NCBI GenBank assembly: GCA_016712415.1 | Contig: JADJRC010000023.1 | Span: 1-64,000, forward strand | Direction: 5' to 3' | From: Lewinellaceae bacterium | GTDB lineage: Bacteria > Bacteroidota > Bacteroidia > Chitinophagales > Saprospiraceae | Length of the DNA: 64,000 nt | In this document: one piece after another, positions 18,918 through 28,362 of the stretch | Numbering within the stretch: the stretch's first letter is position 1 | Layout: the number at the start of each line of letters is the position of its first letter | Notes under the pieces: generated by a model | What the model was told of the DNA's origin: nothing | What the model saw: the letters and a program-made list of their open reading frames with translations, nothing else | Database searches by the model: none | Translations under genes and position numbers: made by a program

Positions 18918-19680
18918 ATGCTCGACATCATTTCATACAACGTAAACGGCATCCGATCGGCCATCAGCAAAAGTTTCTGGGAATGGATGGCACAGGAAAA
19001 ACCCGACATCGTTTGTCTTCAGGAAACCAAGGCCCTGCCTTCCGACGTGCCGATTCTCGAACTGGAGGCCATGGGCTACGCATTGCTGGCATTCTGCCGA
19101 AAAAGGATACAGCGGCGTGGCTACTTTCTCCAGAAAAGCGCCGGACCAAATTGTTGTGGGCTGCGGCATCGACCGCTACGACCGGGAAGGGCGTATCCTG
19201 CGCACCGATTTCGGCGACTGGAGCCTGCTCAACTGTTATTTCCCCTCGGGCACGACGGGTGAAGAGCGGCAGGCATTTAAAATGGAATTCCTGGACGATT
19301 TTTACCAGTGGGTAGAGGCGTTAAAACGCGAGCGCCCCAACCTGATCATCGTCGGCGACTACAATATTGCCCATCGGGAAATAGATATTCACGACCCGAA
19401 AGGGAATAAAAACAGCAGCGGTTTTCTGCCCGAAGAGCGTGCCTGGCTCGGCAAATGGTTCGACAGCGGCTTCACCGACGCTTTCCGGTACAAAAACCCG
19501 GACCTGGTGGAATACAGCTGGTGGAGTTTCCGCGCCGGCGCCCGCGGCAACAACAAGGGCTGGCGCATTGACTACCAGTCGGTTACCGACAACCTGAAGG
19601 AAAAAATTGCCGATGCCCGGCAACTCACCTCGGTCATGCACTCCGACCACTGCCCGGTCTGGATGAAAATTGACCTTTAA
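18918..19680 (+). CDS. xth: Exodeoxyribonuclease III (frameshift)
   Basis: The product is about 253 residues once one extra base near 19080 is removed. The endonuclease/exonuclease/phosphatase fold shows all key motifs: SYNVNGIR (metal site Asn), LQETK (metal-binding Glu), GDYNIAHREID (catalytic Asp and Asn) and SDHCPV (final Asp-His pair). Before the shift the frame reads LEAMGY; after it HCWHSAEKGYSGVATF, which is the expected continuation. Function: AP endonuclease and 3'-5' exonuclease in base-excision repair. The ATG at 18918 is preferred over 18882, which lies inside the upstream gene. Confidence 0.88.
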
Positions 19681-19698
19681 GATTAATTATTACCTTTG
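19670..19698 (+). promoter_or_regulatory. Promoter of lpxD
   Basis: TTG at 19670-19672, 18 bases, then TACCTTTG at 19691-19698. It overlaps the end of the exonuclease gene and leaves a leader of about 45 bases before the lpxD ATG. Confidence 0.55.
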
Positions 19699-19750
19699 CC
19701 AAATTCCCCCAAACCGTATTCGTCTCACAGATTTGCCCATATATTCCGGC

Positions 19751-20791
19751 ATGAAATTCACTGCCGCCCAACTCGCTCAACTCCTGAACGGCTCGCTCGA
19801 AGGCGACCCGGATGTCATTGTCAGTCGCGCCGCCCGGATTGAAGAGGCAGGTGAAGGCGATTTTGCATTTCTGGACAACTCCAAATACGAGCCTTTTATC
19901 TACAAAACGAAGGCCTCGGTACTGCTGGTAGGCAAAACCTTCCAGCCCGCTCATCCGGTCAAACCGACCCTTGTCAAGGTGGAAAATGTGCGCGACAGCC
20001 TCGCTTACCTGCTCCAACTGGTCGACAAGGTGAACCACTCGAACGGCGCCGAAGCATCCGGCGAAGTATCTGTCCACGCCAGCGCCAAGGTGGGCGTAGG
20101 CACCACCATCGGTACCTACTCCGTCATCGAGGAGGGCGCCGTGATCGGCAACAACTGTATCATTTATCCGCAGGTGTTCATCGGCCGCAACGTGCACATC
20201 GGCGACAACTGCCTGCTGTTTCCGGGCGTCCGGATTCACTTCGACTGCGTGGTTGGCGACAACTGTACCATACACGCCAACGCAGTGATTGGCGCCGACG
20301 GCTTCGGCTTTGCACCGCAGGACGACAATTCGTGGAAAAAAGTGCCGCAGGTCGGCAACGTCATCCTGGAAAACAATGTGGAGATCGGCGCCTGCACCTG
20401 TGTCGACCGCGCCGCCATCGGCAGCACAGTGATCCGGCAGGGCGCCAAACTCGACAACCTGATCCACATCGCCCACAATGCCGAAGTGGGCAAAAACACT
20501 GCTCTGGCGGCACAAGCCGGTGTAGCGGGCAGCACCCGCATCGGTGAAAACTGCCAGATCGGCGGGCAGGTCGGCTTCGCCGGCCACCTCACGATCGCCG
20601 ACGGCACCCGCATCCAGGCGCAAAGCGGCCTGAGTTCCAACGTGACCAAACCCAATACAGCCCTGTTCGGCAGTCCCGCCATCGGCTACAAGGATTTTAT
20701 CCGCTCCCACGTGGTGTTCAAACAACTGCCCGATTTGCAGAAAAAAGTGCTGGAACTGGAGAAGCGGTTGAAGGCGTTGGAGGGGGAGTAA
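19751..20791 (+). CDS. lpxD: UDP-3-O-acylglucosamine N-acyltransferase LpxD
   Basis: A 346-residue protein. The N-terminal uridine-binding domain (about 1-100, with GDFAFLDNSKYEP) is followed by a left-handed beta-helix of hexapeptide repeats (about 105-310: VSVHASAKVGVGTTIGTYS, VIGNNC, VHIGDNC), ending in a helix. HIAHNAEVG contains the catalytic His. LpxD adds the second acyl chain at the glucosamine amine in lipid A synthesis, in the cytoplasm. The ATG at 19751 gives the normal N-terminus; extending upstream would run into the exonuclease gene. The other lpx genes are not here. Confidence 0.97.
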   Translation: MKFTAAQLAQLLNGSLEGDPDVIVSRAARIEEAGEGDFAFLDNSKYEPFIYKTKASVLLVGKTFQPAHPVKPTLVKVENVRDSLAYLLQLVDKVNHSNGAEASGEVSVHASAKVGVGTTIGTYSVIEEGAVIGNNCIIYPQVFIGRNVHIGDNCLLFPGVRIHFDCVVGDNCTIHANAVIGADGFGFAPQDDNSWKKVPQVGNVILENNVEIGACTCVDRAAIGSTVIRQGAKLDNLIHIAHNAEVGKNTALAAQAGVAGSTRIGENCQIGGQVGFAGHLTIADGTRIQAQSGLSSNVTKPNTALFGSPAIGYKDFIRSHVVFKQLPDLQKKVLELEKRLKALEGE

Positions 20792-20925
20792 GGCGCCCAA
20801 CATCATATACAGGTGCAGACAAGGACGACTCAAGCCTACCGTTCCTTTCCACTAATTTGGGAAAAATGCGCAACCCGCAACCTCCGCAACCCTCAACCCC
20901 CTTAACCCGCAACCACTTTAAAATT

Positions 20926-21945
20926 ATGCCCACTGACGTAAATACCCTCGGCGAATTCGGCCTGATCGAACACCTGACCCAATCATTCCCCATCCGGCAG
21001 CCCTCTACGCTCCAGGGCGTGGGCGACGACGCGGCGGTGATCGACAACGGCCCGTTTTGCACCGTGGTCAGCACCGATATGCTGGTCGAAGGCATTCATT
21101 TTGACCTCGCGTACGTCCCCCTCCGGCACCTCGGCTACAAAGCCGTGGTGTGCAACCTGTCGGACATCTATGCCATGAATGCCTTCCCCAAACAGATCAC
21201 GGTTTCCATCGCCATTTCCAACCGGTTCTCGGTGGAAGCACTGGAAGAACTGTATGAAGGCATCCGCGCGGCCTGCGAGGCGTATGGGGTAGACCTCGTC
21301 GGCGGCGACACGGCCTCTTCACCCAAAGGGCTGACGATCAGCATCACAGCCATTGGGCAGTGCGAAAAAGAGTTGCTCGCCTACCGCTCCGGCGCGCGGC
21401 CCGGCGATCTTATTTGCATCACCGGCGACCTGGGCGCTGCCTATCTGGGCCTGCAACTCCTGGAGCGGGAAAAACGCATCTGGCAGGAACACCCCGGCGT
21501 GCAGCCCGACTTCGAAGACCAGAAATATGTGGTGGGCCGCCAACTCAAACCCGAAGCGCGGCGCGACATGATCGAAACGTTCCGCAAGATCGACCTAAAA
21601 CCGACGGCCATGATCGATATTTCAGACGGATTGGCTTCTGAAATATTTCACATCTGCAAACAAAGCAATACCGGTGCGCTGATCGAGGAAAGCGGCGTGC
21701 CCATACACCCCGACACACAATTGCTCGCGCTCAAGTTCAAACTCGACCCGATCACCTGCGCGCTCAACGGCGGGGAGGACTACGAACTGCTGTTCACCAT
21801 CCGCCCCGAGGATGTGGACAAGGTGAAGTTTTTGCCCGATATCTATATTGCCGGTGAAATACTGGAAGCCAAAGACGGCATCAAACTGAATACAAAAGGC
21901 GGAAACCTGCACCCCTTGCAGGCGCAGGGGTGGGTGCATTTCTGA
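20926..21945 (+). CDS. thiL: Thiamine-monophosphate kinase ThiL
   Basis: A 339-residue protein. It has the AIR-synthase-like fold: GEFGLIEHL at the start, GVGDDAAV (metal/ATP-binding aspartates), TDMLVEGIHFDL, VGGDTASS and the late motif MIDISDGLASE and NGGEDYELLFT. ThiL phosphorylates thiamine monophosphate to the diphosphate with ATP. The start at MPTDVNTLGEFG is preferred; an upstream in-frame ATG at 20857 would add a tail made of CCGCAACC-type repeats. It follows lpxD on the same strand but with a 134-base gap. Confidence 0.96.
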   Translation: MPTDVNTLGEFGLIEHLTQSFPIRQPSTLQGVGDDAAVIDNGPFCTVVSTDMLVEGIHFDLAYVPLRHLGYKAVVCNLSDIYAMNAFPKQITVSIAISNRFSVEALEELYEGIRAACEAYGVDLVGGDTASSPKGLTISITAIGQCEKELLAYRSGARPGDLICITGDLGAAYLGLQLLEREKRIWQEHPGVQPDFEDQKYVVGRQLKPEARRDMIETFRKIDLKPTAMIDISDGLASEIFHICKQSNTGALIEESGVPIHPDTQLLALKFKLDPITCALNGGEDYELLFTIRPEDVDKVKFLPDIYIAGEILEAKDGIKLNTKGGNLHPLQAQGWVHF

Positions 21946-22046
21946 GGCGTTCCCCGAAGAGCCTTCAGGCACTTTTCAATAGGGGTATCCGTATTGCGCT
22001 TTGAACATCCAAATGAAATTTGAAAAATGAAATCGCCGGCATATTA

Positions 22047-23159
22047 ATGATGAAAACACCCTTGTTGTCCGCTCTGCTTATCCTGGTACTGCTCCAGGCC
22101 TGCAGCGTGCTGCGATCGCCCGTCCGGGAAAAGGCGCCTCTCTCCGTCATCGCCTACTACGCCGGGCCGGGTACCGACCTGCATGAATACAAATGGGCGC
22201 AACTGACGCATGTGATCTACAGTTTTTGCCACCTCAGGGGAAATGAACTGGCTGTTGACGACGCCAACGACAGCCTCATCATCCGCAAACTGGTCGCCCT
22301 CAAACAGCAATACCCGCACCTGAAAGTACAACTTTCGCTCGGCGGCTGGGGCGGCTGCAAAATGTGTTCAGAGGTGTTTTCCACGGAAAAGGGCCGCGCG
22401 GATTTTGCCGCTTCCGTCGCCCGACTGCTGAAAGAATACCGCGCCGACGGCATCGACCTCGACTGGGAATACCCGGCCATCGAAGGGTATCCCGAACACC
22501 CGTACATGCCGGACGACCGGCGCAATTTCACACTTTTGGTACAGGCGTTGCGCCATGTGCTGGGCCAGCATTACGAGATCAGTTTTGCTGCGGGCGGGTT
22601 CGCCACATTTTTTGACCGGTCCATCGAATGGGGAGCCGTGATGCCCCTGCTCGACCGGGTAAACCTGATGAGTTACGACCTTGTAAGCGGCTACAGCACC
22701 GTCACCGGCCACCATACGCCGCTGTATTCGAGTCCGGGGCAGGAGGTTTCCGCCAATTTTGGCGTGCGATACCTGGTAAAACTGGGCGTGCCGAAACAAA
22801 AGATCGTCATCGGCGCGGCCTTCTATGCGCGCACCTGGGAGCAGGTGGCCGACATCAACCATGGTCTTTACCAGTCGGGGAAGTTCAAACAGTTCGTGCC
22901 GTACGACGCCTTTGAAAAAACGATCAGCGCCGAAAAGGGCTTTGTATTTTACCGGGACAGCATTGCAGGAGCGCCGTACGCCTACAGCGCCGAACAAAAA
23001 CTGTTTGCCACGTTCGACGACGCCGTTTCCGTGGCCCTGAAAACGAGGTACGCCCGGGATCAGGGCCTCGGCGGCATCATGTTCTGGCAACTCCGGGGCG
23101 ACAAGCCGGAAAAAGGATTGCTCCAGGCCATCAGCAATGAAAACAGACCCAAACAATAG
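22047..23159 (+). CDS. GH18 chitinase-like lipoprotein
   Basis: A 370-residue protein. The signal peptide ends in a lipobox LLQAC (Cys19), so it is a lipoprotein. The GH18 barrel shows SLGGWGG and the catalytic motif DGIDLDWEYP (DxxDxDxE with the Glu acid), MSYDL and GIMFWQLRGD near the end. Substrates in the family are chitin, other GlcNAc polymers or peptidoglycan; none can be chosen here. Start: two ATGs in tandem at 22047 and 22050. The next gene's first possible ATG overlaps the end of this one. Confidence 0.92.
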   Translation: MMKTPLLSALLILVLLQACSVLRSPVREKAPLSVIAYYAGPGTDLHEYKWAQLTHVIYSFCHLRGNELAVDDANDSLIIRKLVALKQQYPHLKVQLSLGGWGGCKMCSEVFSTEKGRADFAASVARLLKEYRADGIDLDWEYPAIEGYPEHPYMPDDRRNFTLLVQALRHVLGQHYEISFAAGGFATFFDRSIEWGAVMPLLDRVNLMSYDLVSGYSTVTGHHTPLYSSPGQEVSANFGVRYLVKLGVPKQKIVIGAAFYARTWEQVADINHGLYQSGKFKQFVPYDAFEKTISAEKGFVFYRDSIAGAPYAYSAEQKLFATFDDAVSVALKTRYARDQGLGGIMFWQLRGDKPEKGLLQAISNENRPKQ

Positions 23160-23208
23160 GAAAATCAAAAAAACGGTGTACTTTTCGGTGACACGCAAAA
23201 AATATCCG

Positions 23209-23658
23209 ATGCCCGTTTTTCATCTCATATACCGATCCAGGGCCAACGCACATTTTTCCGACGAAGACCTGATCCAGCTGCTGCGGGAGTGTCGGCTTAA
23301 CAATGCCCCAAAAAAAATAACGGGCCTGCTTCTCTATGGTTTCGGCAGTTTTATCCAGTTGCTCGAAGGCGAGGAAGACGCCGTGCGGGATCTGTACTTC
23401 CAGCATATCGTGCATGACGGGCGACACCGCGAGCACAAGGTGCTGCATATGGCGCCGGTATCAAAACGCCTGTTCAAAGACTGGTCCATGGCCTTCCGGC
23501 CGATGGATGCCCTGCGGGTGCAACACCTGAAAGGATATATGGAACCACAGCAGCAAACGACCGACCATAAGCGCAACATACTGGCGCCCCTTCGATTGCT
23601 GGAAGTGATGCAGGCCTTTTCGCTCAATATGCGAAAAACCGACAGCGTGTACCGCTAG
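23209..23658 (+). CDS. BLUF-domain blue-light sensor
   Basis: A 149-residue protein that is little more than one BLUF domain (1-95) with a short helical tail. The photoactive residues are in place: Tyr8 in LIYRSRA, Asn31/32 in LNNAPKKITG, Gln50 in SFIQLLEG and Trp92/Met94 in KDWSMAF. BLUF proteins bind FAD and change hydrogen bonding under blue light. With no effector domain this one must act through a partner. The in-frame ATG at 23137 would overlap the chitinase gene; the one at 23209 gives the normal N-terminus (MPVFHLIYRS). It may be transcribed with the GH18 gene 49 bases upstream. Confidence 0.92.
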   Translation: MPVFHLIYRSRANAHFSDEDLIQLLRECRLNNAPKKITGLLLYGFGSFIQLLEGEEDAVRDLYFQHIVHDGRHREHKVLHMAPVSKRLFKDWSMAFRPMDALRVQHLKGYMEPQQQTTDHKRNILAPLRLLEVMQAFSLNMRKTDSVYR

Positions 23659-23741
23659 TGCCTGTACCGGGAGCGTTACCGACGAATAATGAGCGACGAG
23701 AGGTACGCCGTACTTACAGGTCCGGCGCTCGTGCGACGCTG

Positions 23742-23763
23742 CAACGGACTTGGAAGTCCGTTG
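23742..23763. terminator. Hairpin between convergent genes
   Basis: A perfect 10-base stem (CAACGGACTT / AAGTCCGTTG) with a two-base loop between the BLUF gene and metG. It has no clear T tract and belongs to the same hairpin style as 15271-15420, so it may be a repeat element that also stops transcription. Confidence 0.45.
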
Positions 23764-23776
23764 TACACATGCCGCA

Positions 23777-25929
23777 CTAGCTAACGCCCATGCCGTTCGG
23801 CCAATCGGCAGCAGGACTTACAAAGCTGAGTTTGCCGTCAGCGTCTTCAGCCATCAGGATCATGCCTGCCGATTCGGAACCCATCATTACCCTTGGTGCG
23901 AGGTTGGCTAATACGATTACCTGCCGGCCGACCACCTCTTCGGGACTGTAGTGCTCGGCAATACCGGAAAGTATGGTGCGCGTTTCGAAGCCCAGGTCGA
24001 CGCTGAGTTTCAGCAGTTTTTTGGATTTTTCCACTTTCTCGGCGGTCAGGATGGTGCCGGTACGGATATCCAGTTTGGAAAAATCGTCGTATTGAATCGT
24101 TTCTTTCACGGGTTTGTAGTTGATGGTTGCCGGTTGGGCTTCCCGGGTTGCGGCCTGGTTGGCCAGGTCGGTAGCGTTGAGTTTGTCTATTTGTTTCTGG
24201 ATTACCTCGTCCGGGATACGGCTGAACAGGTGCTCTGCCTGGCCCAGGGCGTGGTTGGGCTGCACGATGGGGTTGCCCTCCACCAGTTCGTTGAGGATAT
24301 CGAGCAATTCGCCGTTGTCGCGCAGGGCCGGCAGCCCGAGCATGTTGCGCAGGCGGGTTGCGGAAAACGGCAAAAACGGCCGGATGGCGACGGACAGCAC
24401 GGCGACAAACTGGAGCGACAGGTTCATGACCACCCGAACGGTATCGGGGTCGGTTTTTTCCATTTTCCAGGGTTCGTTGAATTGCAGCAGGGCGTTGCCG
24501 GCGCCGGAAATTTCCATGACCACACGCAGCGCTTCGCGAAAGTTGAAGTGCTCGATATGCGTGTTCATTTCCTCGAGTTTTTTGTGCAGTGTTGCCAGTT
24601 CTTCGTTGTACTGACCGGCCTTGTCGGCCTCCCAGCCGCTTTTGACGGGCAGGTCCGGGTTCACGGAAGGCACGATACCGCCGTAATATTTGTGCGACAG
24701 CACCAGCACCCGGTTGACAAAATTGGCGAGGTTGTTCACCAGTTCGTTGTTGTTGGTTTCCTGAAAACCCTTCCAGGTAAACTCGCTGTCGCTCTGCTCC
24801 GGCATCTTTTTACCATATTGTAGCGCAACGCATCTTCCTGGCCGGCAAACTCCGCGCAGTATTCGTGCACCCACACCGCCCAGTTTTTGGAGGTAGACAA
24901 CTTGCGGCCTTCCAGGTTGAGAAACTGGTTGGCGGGTACGTTCACGGGCAGGATAAAATCGCCGTGCGCCTTCAGGATAGCCGGAAAAATGAGGCAGTGG
25001 AACACAATATTGTCCTTGCCGATAAAGTATACCAGCCGGGTATCCGGGTTTTTCCAGTACAGTTCCCAGTTTTTGCCGTGGTCCTGCGCCCATTGTTTGG
25101 TAGCAGAGATATATCCGATGGGCGCATCGAGCCAGACGTACAGTTTTTTGCCTTCCGAGCCCGGAATTTCGGGGGGGACATCGACCCCCCACTCCAGGTC
25201 GCGGGTCATGGCCCGGGGTTGCAGGCCCTGGTCGAGCCAGGAATTGCACTGCCCGAGCACATGGTTTTTCCAGTCGGCCGGATGGTGCAATTGCTTGCCG
25301 TCGACCTTGCCGGTGTTGATCCATTCGCGCAGCCAGGCCTCGTGTTTGTCGAGACGGAGAAACCAGTGTTTGGTCGGGCGTTTCACCGGCACCGAGCCGC
25401 TCAGCATGGATTTGGGTTCGATCAGGTCGGTAGGGCTAAGTGTGGAGCCGCAGCGCTCGCACTGGTCGCCGTAGGCTTCCGGGTTGGCACAAACAGGGCA
25501 GGTGCCGACGATATAGCGGTCGGCGAGAAACTGTCCGGCTGTTTCGTCGTAGTACTGCTCCGTCGTTTCTTCGATAAACTCGCCGTTGTTGTTCAGTTTT
25601 CGGAAAAAATCCTGCGAAGTGGCGTGGTGGATCGGCGCGGAGGTGCGGTGGTAGATATCAAACGAAATACCGATTTTTTCAAAGGTATCCCGGAGTATCG
25701 CGTGGTATTTGTCGACGATCGCCTGCGGCGTGGTGCCTTCCTTGCGCGCTTTTACCGTGATGGCTGCACCGTGCTCGTCGGAGCCGCAAACGAACACCAC
25801 GTCCCTGCCCATCAGCCGCAGGTAGCGGACGTAGATATCGGCGGGCAAATAGGCGCCGGCCAGGTGGCCGATGTGCAGCGGGCCATTGGCATAAGGCAAG
25901 GCAGCGGTAACGAGGTATCGTTTTTTCAT
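23777..25929 (-). CDS. metG: Methionyl-tRNA synthetase (frameshift)
   Basis: About 717 residues after restoring one base. Motifs: PYANGPLHIGHLAGAY (HIGH signature), a zinc knuckle (CPVCANPEAYGDQCERCG), KLSTSKN (KMSKS signature), the anticodon-binding domain, and a C-terminal EMAP/OB tRNA-binding domain (YDDFSKLDIRTGTI). At 24807-24811 a run of five T (A on the coding strand) should be six: before it the frame reads LRYNMVK, after it MPEQSDSEFTWKGF, the expected continuation. Because the enzyme is essential, a base-calling error is by far the likeliest cause. The coding frames are 25929-24736 and, from there, to 23777. Just 7 bases upstream of the start a GACGGTGG repeat begins. Confidence 0.95.
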
Positions 25930-25935
25930 TTGTTA

Positions 25936-25970
25936 ACGGTGGACGGTAGACGGTGGACGGTAGACGGTGG
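25936..25970. repeat. ACGGTGGACGGTAG repeat in the metG leader
   Basis: Two and a half copies of a 14-base unit ending 7 bases upstream of the metG start codon. It leaves no room for a normal ribosome-binding site. Confidence 0.85.
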
Positions 25971-25982
25971 TGGCAGCGCTTG

Positions 25983-26132
25983 TCATGACGGGGCGCAAAA
26001 ATACAGCGGGCAAAACGGAAAATGGGTGGTAAAAGTTCTTTTACGCAGAAATATCGGCAGGCTTGATGTAAAATATATACCGGCTGCAACAACCAGGAGA
26101 ATCAGGGGAATTATCCAGAATATTTCGTTCAT
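25983..26132 (-). CDS. Possible small membrane protein
   Basis: An open frame of 49 codons starting at ATG 26132. Residues 5-20 (FWIIPLILLVVAAGIYF) would form one membrane helix, followed by a basic stretch (LRKR). It lies between the HD gene and metG, on their strand. No family is recognised, and the end of the frame overlaps the possible metG -7 box, so this may be chance. Confidence 0.3.
   Translation of the reverse strand: MNEIFWIIPLILLVVAAGIYFTSSLPIFLRKRTFTTHFPFCPLYFCAPS
25996..26003 (-). promoter_or_regulatory. Possible metG -7 box
   Basis: TATTTTTG on the minus strand fits TAnnTTTG and lies 67 bases before the metG start. No TTG is found at the proper -33 distance. Confidence 0.35.
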
Positions 26133-26142
26133 CGTGCGTCGA

Positions 26143-26742
26143 TCAAATTAACTCCCGAATAGGTATTACCTCAATTGAGGCCACCTCCCGTTCGAACCAC
26201 TTGAGGGGCGCCTGTGTGTTGTCGCCCGTCTGTGTGTCGCACTTGAAAAAGAGATAATACAGTTGCATGCAGTAGTCCATCCTGGACAACAACATGTCGA
26301 GCGATTTGAATTTTTCAGAAGGCGCCTGTTCGCCGTGCCGGCCGGCCAGCCAGGCATAGTAGGCGTCGTCGTGCGTTTCGATAACATCCAGAATGGCCTC
26401 GTCGCTCGTATATGATTCCATGAAGCGCCGGGCCAGTCGGCCGTGGTGTTTTTGCCAGTCGCGGGGGCGAGATCGGTCTTCGGCGTATTTGAATGTATCG
26501 TGCGCAAAAGCGATCAATCGAAGTTGATGGCGCTGGAATCCGGGCAGTCCCGGGATCAGGTCGATATTGTCGAGCACTTCCCTGACGTGCAGCGCGACCT
26601 TGCCTTCCGGATGGCCGAAGCGGGGTTCGCCCCAGAGCAGGCCGTGCCGGAATTCCGCCAACGCCAGAAGACTGCTTTCCAGGACAGTTTCCGGTTGCAG
26701 CAGTTTTTCCAGTCCATGCGGTTCTTCCAAAAGGCGCTTCAT
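26143..26742 (-). CDS. HD-domain phosphohydrolase-like protein
   Basis: A 199-residue soluble protein. It shows the spaced residues of the HD superfamily: HPEGKVALHV (first His), AFAHDTFKY (the His-Asp pair), KHHGRLARRF and ETHDDAYY (further His/Asp metal ligands). Members hydrolyse phosphate esters of nucleotides or signalling molecules; the substrate is unknown. The C-terminal 60 residues are specific and not recognised. It is alone on the strand upstream of metG and convergent with nothing. Confidence 0.65.
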   Translation of the reverse strand: MKRLLEEPHGLEKLLQPETVLESSLLALAEFRHGLLWGEPRFGHPEGKVALHVREVLDNIDLIPGLPGFQRHQLRLIAFAHDTFKYAEDRSRPRDWQKHHGRLARRFMESYTSDEAILDVIETHDDAYYAWLAGRHGEQAPSEKFKSLDMLLSRMDYCMQLYYLFFKCDTQTGDNTQAPLKWFEREVASIEVIPIRELI

Positions 26743-26967
26743 CAGTGGTGTTTGTCGGTCGAATATTAAAGTTGGTCGGGCAATGGCAACAGGGGTAAAA
26801 CAAGCTTGGAAACCTTGTCGTTTATCCCTTTTAAAATGTGAACTTGAACCGGAACTCGTAGTTGGTTAATACGACGTTAAAACCCGGAGAAACGGCAGCA
26901 AATACGCAGGCAAAGCGTTTTTACTTCGCTCCGTGCAAACAAAGTTAGGCAAACATAAAACCATTAA

Positions 26968-28125
26968 ATGCGAGCATACATGAATAAATTCTGGTCAACC
27001 CTTCTTGCCGGCGCCATGGGCGGGGTGGTAGCGTTTGGCGCAGCAAAAATGCTTGAACCCGCCCGGCAGGCCAATACTGCCGTTACGCCCGTCGTACGGC
27101 AGGTGAACTATGGCGGCACTCCGGTACCGTTCGACTTCACCAAGGCCGCCGAACGATCCATGCCGGCCGTCGTGCACATCAAGGCTTCCGAAAGCCGCCA
27201 AATGGCCTTGCAACGCCAGCAGCAGCAGCGCTACACCGATCCGTTCGAGTATTTTTTCGGGCGCAGTTTCGGGTATCAGCAGCAGCCGCGCTCGGGCACA
27301 GGCTCCGGTGTGATCTACACCGACGACGGTTACATCCTCACCAACAACCACGTGGTGGAGTTCGCCGATGAATTTGAGGTGACCCTCCACGACAACCGCG
27401 AGTTCAGCGCCCGCCTGGTCGGACGCGACGAAAGTACCGATATGGCCGTCATCAAGATTGACGCCAAAGAACTGCCTTTTATCGAAATCGGCAACTCCGA
27501 CGATGTCCGGGTAGGCGAATGGGCGCTTGCCGTAGGCAACCCGTTTGACCTGACCTCTACCGTCACCGCCGGTATCATCAGCGCCAAGGGTCGCGACATC
27601 AACATCATCAAGAGCGGACGAGCCATCGAGTCGTTTATCCAGACCGACGCCGCCGTCAACCCCGGCAATTCCGGAGGCGCCCTGGTCGACGTGAACGGCA
27701 AACTGATCGGCATCAATTCCGCCATCGCCACGCCGAACGGCGTATTTGCCGGTTACTCCTTTGCCATACCGGTCAACCTGGTGAAACGCATCGCCGACGA
27801 CCTGATCAAATACGGCGAATACCGCCGCCCCTACCTCGGCGTGGATATCGCCCCGATGGATACCTACCTGGCCAACCAACTGGGCGTCGATTACCGGCAG
27901 GGTGTTGCCGTGATAAAAATTATGCCCAACGGATCGGCGGAAAACTCCGGCATCCGGGAAAAGGATATCGTGACCAAAATAAATGGCAAAAACGTGACAA
28001 ACGTCTCGGAACTGATTGAGCAAATCGGTCGTTTTAAAATAGGCGATTCGGTGCAGCTGACGGTGGTAAGAGATGGAAAAGAAAGAGATATGAACGTCAG
28101 GCTCAAGGCCCGCGCCAATGAATAA
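26968..28125 (+). CDS. HtrA/DegQ-family serine protease with one PDZ domain
   Basis: A 385-residue periplasmic protease. An N-terminal hydrophobic segment (WSTLLAGAMGGVVAFGAA) is a signal peptide or anchor. The trypsin-like domain has the triad His128 (TNNHVV), Asp158 (STDMAVIKID) and Ser235 (GNSGGALVD). The Q-rich loop near residues 82-87 is in the LA-loop position. One PDZ domain follows (about 280-380, starting RRPYLGVDI). With one PDZ it resembles DegS in layout, but family members in Bacteroidota act as general envelope quality-control proteases. An alternative ATG lies at 26980 (MNKFWS). Confidence 0.93.
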   Translation: MRAYMNKFWSTLLAGAMGGVVAFGAAKMLEPARQANTAVTPVVRQVNYGGTPVPFDFTKAAERSMPAVVHIKASESRQMALQRQQQQRYTDPFEYFFGRSFGYQQQPRSGTGSGVIYTDDGYILTNNHVVEFADEFEVTLHDNREFSARLVGRDESTDMAVIKIDAKELPFIEIGNSDDVRVGEWALAVGNPFDLTSTVTAGIISAKGRDINIIKSGRAIESFIQTDAAVNPGNSGGALVDVNGKLIGINSAIATPNGVFAGYSFAIPVNLVKRIADDLIKYGEYRRPYLGVDIAPMDTYLANQLGVDYRQGVAVIKIMPNGSAENSGIREKDIVTKINGKNVTNVSELIEQIGRFKIGDSVQLTVVRDGKERDMNVRLKARANE

Positions 28126-28164
28126 GCATAAAGTAAAAGTTGGTTTTTCGTTTTGTTTTGATGT

Positions 28165-28199
28165 GTCTGCTCCGCGCAATGCGGGGCAGACTTTTTTTT
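28165..28199 (+). terminator. Rho-independent terminator after the HtrA gene
   Basis: An 11-base stem (GTCTGCTCCGC with GCGGGGCAGAC, one G-T pair) with a 5-base loop is followed at once by eight T. Confidence 0.9.
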
Positions 28200-28362
28200 G
28201 CAAAAAAAGTCGTTCATTTGCAGCCAAAGTAATTTCATCCCTGTTGCCTTTTTCCCTTCCTGTGTGCGCCTTTCCGGCTTTCATGTACCTTATACCTGAA
28301 CATTCCCCGGTTGATGACCCCGCCTGCCGGCGCGGGTTGGGAGGGGGTAAAACATTCTAGTT

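Noticed and set aside
24865..26151. A 428-codon plus frame over metG
   Set aside because: Antisense shadow of the synthetase.
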